From Phenylobacterium sp. (GTDB taxonomy: Bacteria > Pseudomonadota > Alphaproteobacteria > Caulobacterales > Caulobacteraceae), in NCBI RefSeq assembly GCF_030651755.1, contig NZ_JAUSBZ010000082.1, positions 1-36,207 on the forward strand: DNA of 36,207 bases, read 5' to 3'. This document shows, piece after piece, positions 34,751 to 36,207 of the stretch (the stretch's first letter is position 1; every line of letters begins with the position of its first letter). The notes under the pieces were generated by a model. That model made no database searches, was not told the DNA's origin, and was given only the letters and a program-made list of their open reading frames with translations. Made by a program: the position numbers and the translations under genes.

Positions 34751-35338
34751 ATGCGAACCCCAAGGCGACGCCTTGATCCCGCCGACCGGAGGCGCGAGCT
34801 TCTGGCTGCGGCTGAGCGGCTGATACGGCGGCGCGCCGATCAGGTGCGCGTCGAGGATGTCGTGGCCGAGGCTGGCGCCGCCAAGGGCACCTTCTACCTG
34901 TACTTCGCCACCTGGGATGATCTGCTCGAAGCCTTGCGGAACGAGCTGTTCGATCGCTTTGAGGCCCAGGCTCCTGAGCCGGTCGAGAGTCTCGACCCCA
35001 TAGACTGGCCCGCCACCCTGCGGGGTATGGCTCGGGCCTACATCGCCTTCAACCTGGAGATGGAAGGCCTGCATGACGCCCTCTTCCACTCCGACTTCGC
35101 CCGAAACCGGCCCGTTCCGCGCCACCGGGGCGGCCCGGCGCGACTGGCGGCCATGATCCGCGCGGGCCAGGAGGCTGGGGCCTTTGGGCCAGTCGCGCCA
35201 GACCTCACCGCCCGAATGATCTTCGCCGCCATGCATGAGGCCGCAGATGCGGCGCGCGAGGGTGAAGACCTTCGGGACGTCACGGCGGCTCTGGACACTC
35301 TGATGAACCGCGCCCTGACCCCGGAGTTCGCCCCATGA
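34751..35338 (+). CDS. TetR-family transcriptional regulator
   Basis: A 195-residue dimeric repressor. Residues about 12-60 form the TetR DNA-binding domain: RRELLAAAERLIRRRADQ, VEDVVAEAGAAKGTFYLYFATWDDLLEAL (in pieces). The helical remainder is the ligand-binding and dimerisation domain, whose ligand is unknown. It overlaps the ICMT-like gene by 4 bases (ATGA at 35335-35338), so that gene is the first candidate target and is co-transcribed. The promoter carries two TGAC-N5-GTCA operators, which suggests autorepression and possible co-control of the divergent hybrid kinase. Confidence 0.92.
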   Translation: MRTPRRRLDPADRRRELLAAAERLIRRRADQVRVEDVVAEAGAAKGTFYLYFATWDDLLEALRNELFDRFEAQAPEPVESLDPIDWPATLRGMARAYIAFNLEMEGLHDALFHSDFARNRPVPRHRGGPARLAAMIRAGQEAGAFGPVAPDLTARMIFAAMHEAADAAREGEDLRDVTAALDTLMNRALTPEFAP

Positions 35339-35775
35339 GGCCCGTACCCCCACTGCTTGTCGTCTTCTGTCTTTCAGCCATGGCGGGCCTGGCCCTCGTC
35401 TCCCCCGGACCAAGGCTCCTGGCCGCCCCCTGGACCTGGCTTGGCGCGGCGGTCGGGGTTCTCGGGCTGGCCTTGGCCGTATCAGGGGCGCGGTTCTTCC
35501 GCAGGCTTGGGACCAATATCAAGACCTTTGACGACCCTGACCTGCTGGTCACATCGGGCCTGTTTCGGCTCAGCCGAAACCCCATGTACCTTGGCTTCCT
35601 GCTATTGCTGACCGGCGCCGCCCTGCTGATCGGGAGGGCCACGCCGTTCCTTCCGGTGCTGGTCTTCTTCCTGGCGGCCCAGCTCTGGTACATCCCGTTT
35701 GAAGAGCGCGCCCTGACCCGGCGGTTCGGGGCGGATTACCTGGCCTATCGCGGCAAGGTCCGTCGCTGGATCTAG
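35335..35775 (+). CDS. isoprenylcysteine carboxyl methyltransferase (ICMT/PEMT)-family membrane protein
   Basis: A 146-residue inner-membrane protein with four hydrophobic segments. The signature is LFRLSRNPMYLGFLLLL (residues about 77-93), then a C-terminal EERALTRRFGADYLAYRGKVRRWI cut pattern (Glu, FG..Y..Y, RW), which together form the SAM-binding face of the ICMT/PEMT/NnrU-like superfamily. Bacteria lack prenylated CAAX proteins, so the substrate is probably a small lipid or thiol; it is unknown here. It is translationally coupled to the preceding tetR gene. Confidence 0.85.
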   Translation: MRPVPPLLVVFCLSAMAGLALVSPGPRLLAAPWTWLGAAVGVLGLALAVSGARFFRRLGTNIKTFDDPDLLVTSGLFRLSRNPMYLGFLLLLTGAALLIGRATPFLPVLVFFLAAQLWYIPFEERALTRRFGADYLAYRGKVRRWI

Positions 35776-35802
35776 GTCAGAGGCGCCCAGAGGAGGACGC
35801 CC

Positions 35803-36207
35803 ATGGCGCAAGAGACCATTCTCGATCCTGGCCTGCCGATCATCGATCCGCACCACCATCTCTGGGACATGCGTCGGCGCTTTGGGCCAGACTCACCGCC
35901 GCCGCGGCATGGTTTCGAAGCCCTGCTGCGCCGGTCGCCGCATTACCTCCTCGACCAACTTCAAGCCGACCTGGACGCTGGCCACAATGTGCGCGCGACC
36001 GTCTTTGTCGAATGCGGCGCCATGTACCGGGCCGGGGCGCCCGCGGCCCTGGCGCCGGTGGGAGAGACCGAGTTCGTCAACGGCGTGGCGGCCATGAGCG
36101 CCAGCGGCCTCTATGGCGAGGTCAGAGCCTGCGCCGGCATTGTCGGCCACGCGGACCTGACCCTGGGGGACGGTGTCGTCCCGGTGCTGGAGGCGCATCT
36201 CGCCGCT
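35803..36207 (+). CDS. amidohydrolase-family protein, N-terminal part (runs off the window)
   Basis: The first 135 codons from ATG 35803, with a strong AGAGGAGG 8 bases upstream; the 3' end is beyond the window. It opens with LPIIDPHHHLWDMRRR, the metal-binding HxH strand of the Amidohydro_2 / COG3618 group (2-pyrone-4,6-dicarboxylate lactonase-like TIM-barrel hydrolases). TVFVECGAMY and IVGHADLTLG follow as later barrel strands. Such enzymes act on lactones or aromatic-breakdown intermediates. The gene starts 27 bases after the ICMT-like gene, so it may belong to the same TetR-controlled unit. Confidence 0.85.
   Translation, partial: MAQETILDPGLPIIDPHHHLWDMRRRFGPDSPPPRHGFEALLRRSPHYLLDQLQADLDAGHNVRATVFVECGAMYRAGAPAALAPVGETEFVNGVAAMSASGLYGEVRACAGIVGHADLTLGDGVVPVLEAHLAA

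Overview
The window is about 36 kb of GC-rich chromosomal DNA that reads like an alphaproteobacterium, most probably Caulobacterales (Caulobacter/Phenylobacterium-like; genus not provable from here). The reasons are two large TonB-dependent receptors with typical N-termini, the style of the response regulators, a CtrA-like TTAA-N7-TTGA site, frequent GTG/TTG starts and tightly packed genes. I see no rRNA, tRNA, CRISPR array, insertion sequence, integrase or phage gene. It looks like ordinary core chromosome rather than an island.

Layout. 1-4.6 kb (+): the 3' end of a probable tRNA 2-selenouridine synthase gene, a lipoprotein with an HELAH motif, an AbgT-family transporter and signal peptide peptidase SppA. 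5.0-12.3 kb (-): a TonB receptor, a peptide-type ABC substrate-binding lipoprotein and the permeases dppC and dppB. A small secreted-protein gene on the opposite strand sits inside this cluster, making a candidate non-contiguous operon. 12.4-14 kb (+): a TIGR01244-type phosphatase/rhodanese-like protein and a metallo-beta-lactamase hydrolase, with a small lipoprotein ORF on the minus strand between them. 14-16.3 kb (-): an AlkK-like acyl-CoA synthetase with an extra membrane tail. 16.4-17.7 kb (+): DAHP synthase (aroG) behind a complete transcription attenuator. 17.7-19.9 kb (-): an APH/P-loop kinase fusion and pdxH. 20-23.1 kb: a DnaJ-like protein, a PepSY-like small protein, chorismate synthase aroC, a single-domain response regulator and a small lipoprotein. 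23.1-24.9 kb (-): a queC-queE-queD operon. 25.3-27.8 kb (+): a second TonB receptor. 28-29.8 kb (+): a pseudo-histidine-kinase/receiver protein and a methyltransferase. 29.9-34.7 kb (-): a DUF4168 protein, catalase HPII (katE) and a membrane hybrid histidine kinase. 34.75 kb to the end (+): a TetR regulator overlapping an ICMT-like membrane methyltransferase, then a truncated amidohydrolase.

Best discovery candidate: a 27-codon leader ORF upstream of aroG carries the run Tyr-Leu-Phe-Trp-Tyr-Phe-Gly-Tyr. It is followed by segments that can form mutually exclusive 1:2, 2:3 and 3:4 hairpins, the last ending in seven T. This is the classical logic of ribosome-mediated attenuation. The order of aromatic codons suggests that first-step shikimate flux is sensed through charged tRNA-Tyr, -Phe and -Trp together. 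A near-consensus promoter places the likely transcription start only a few bases before the leader ATG, so the leader may be read from a nearly leaderless mRNA.

Other points worth checking: a QueD homologue whose catalytic Cys position is Tyr; a KatE with Cys where E. coli HPII has the Tyr-linked His; tandem TGAC-N5-GTCA operators packed on the tetR promoter; a degenerate kinase fused to an intact receiver; and the interleaved peptide-transporter cluster, which has no ATPase gene nearby.
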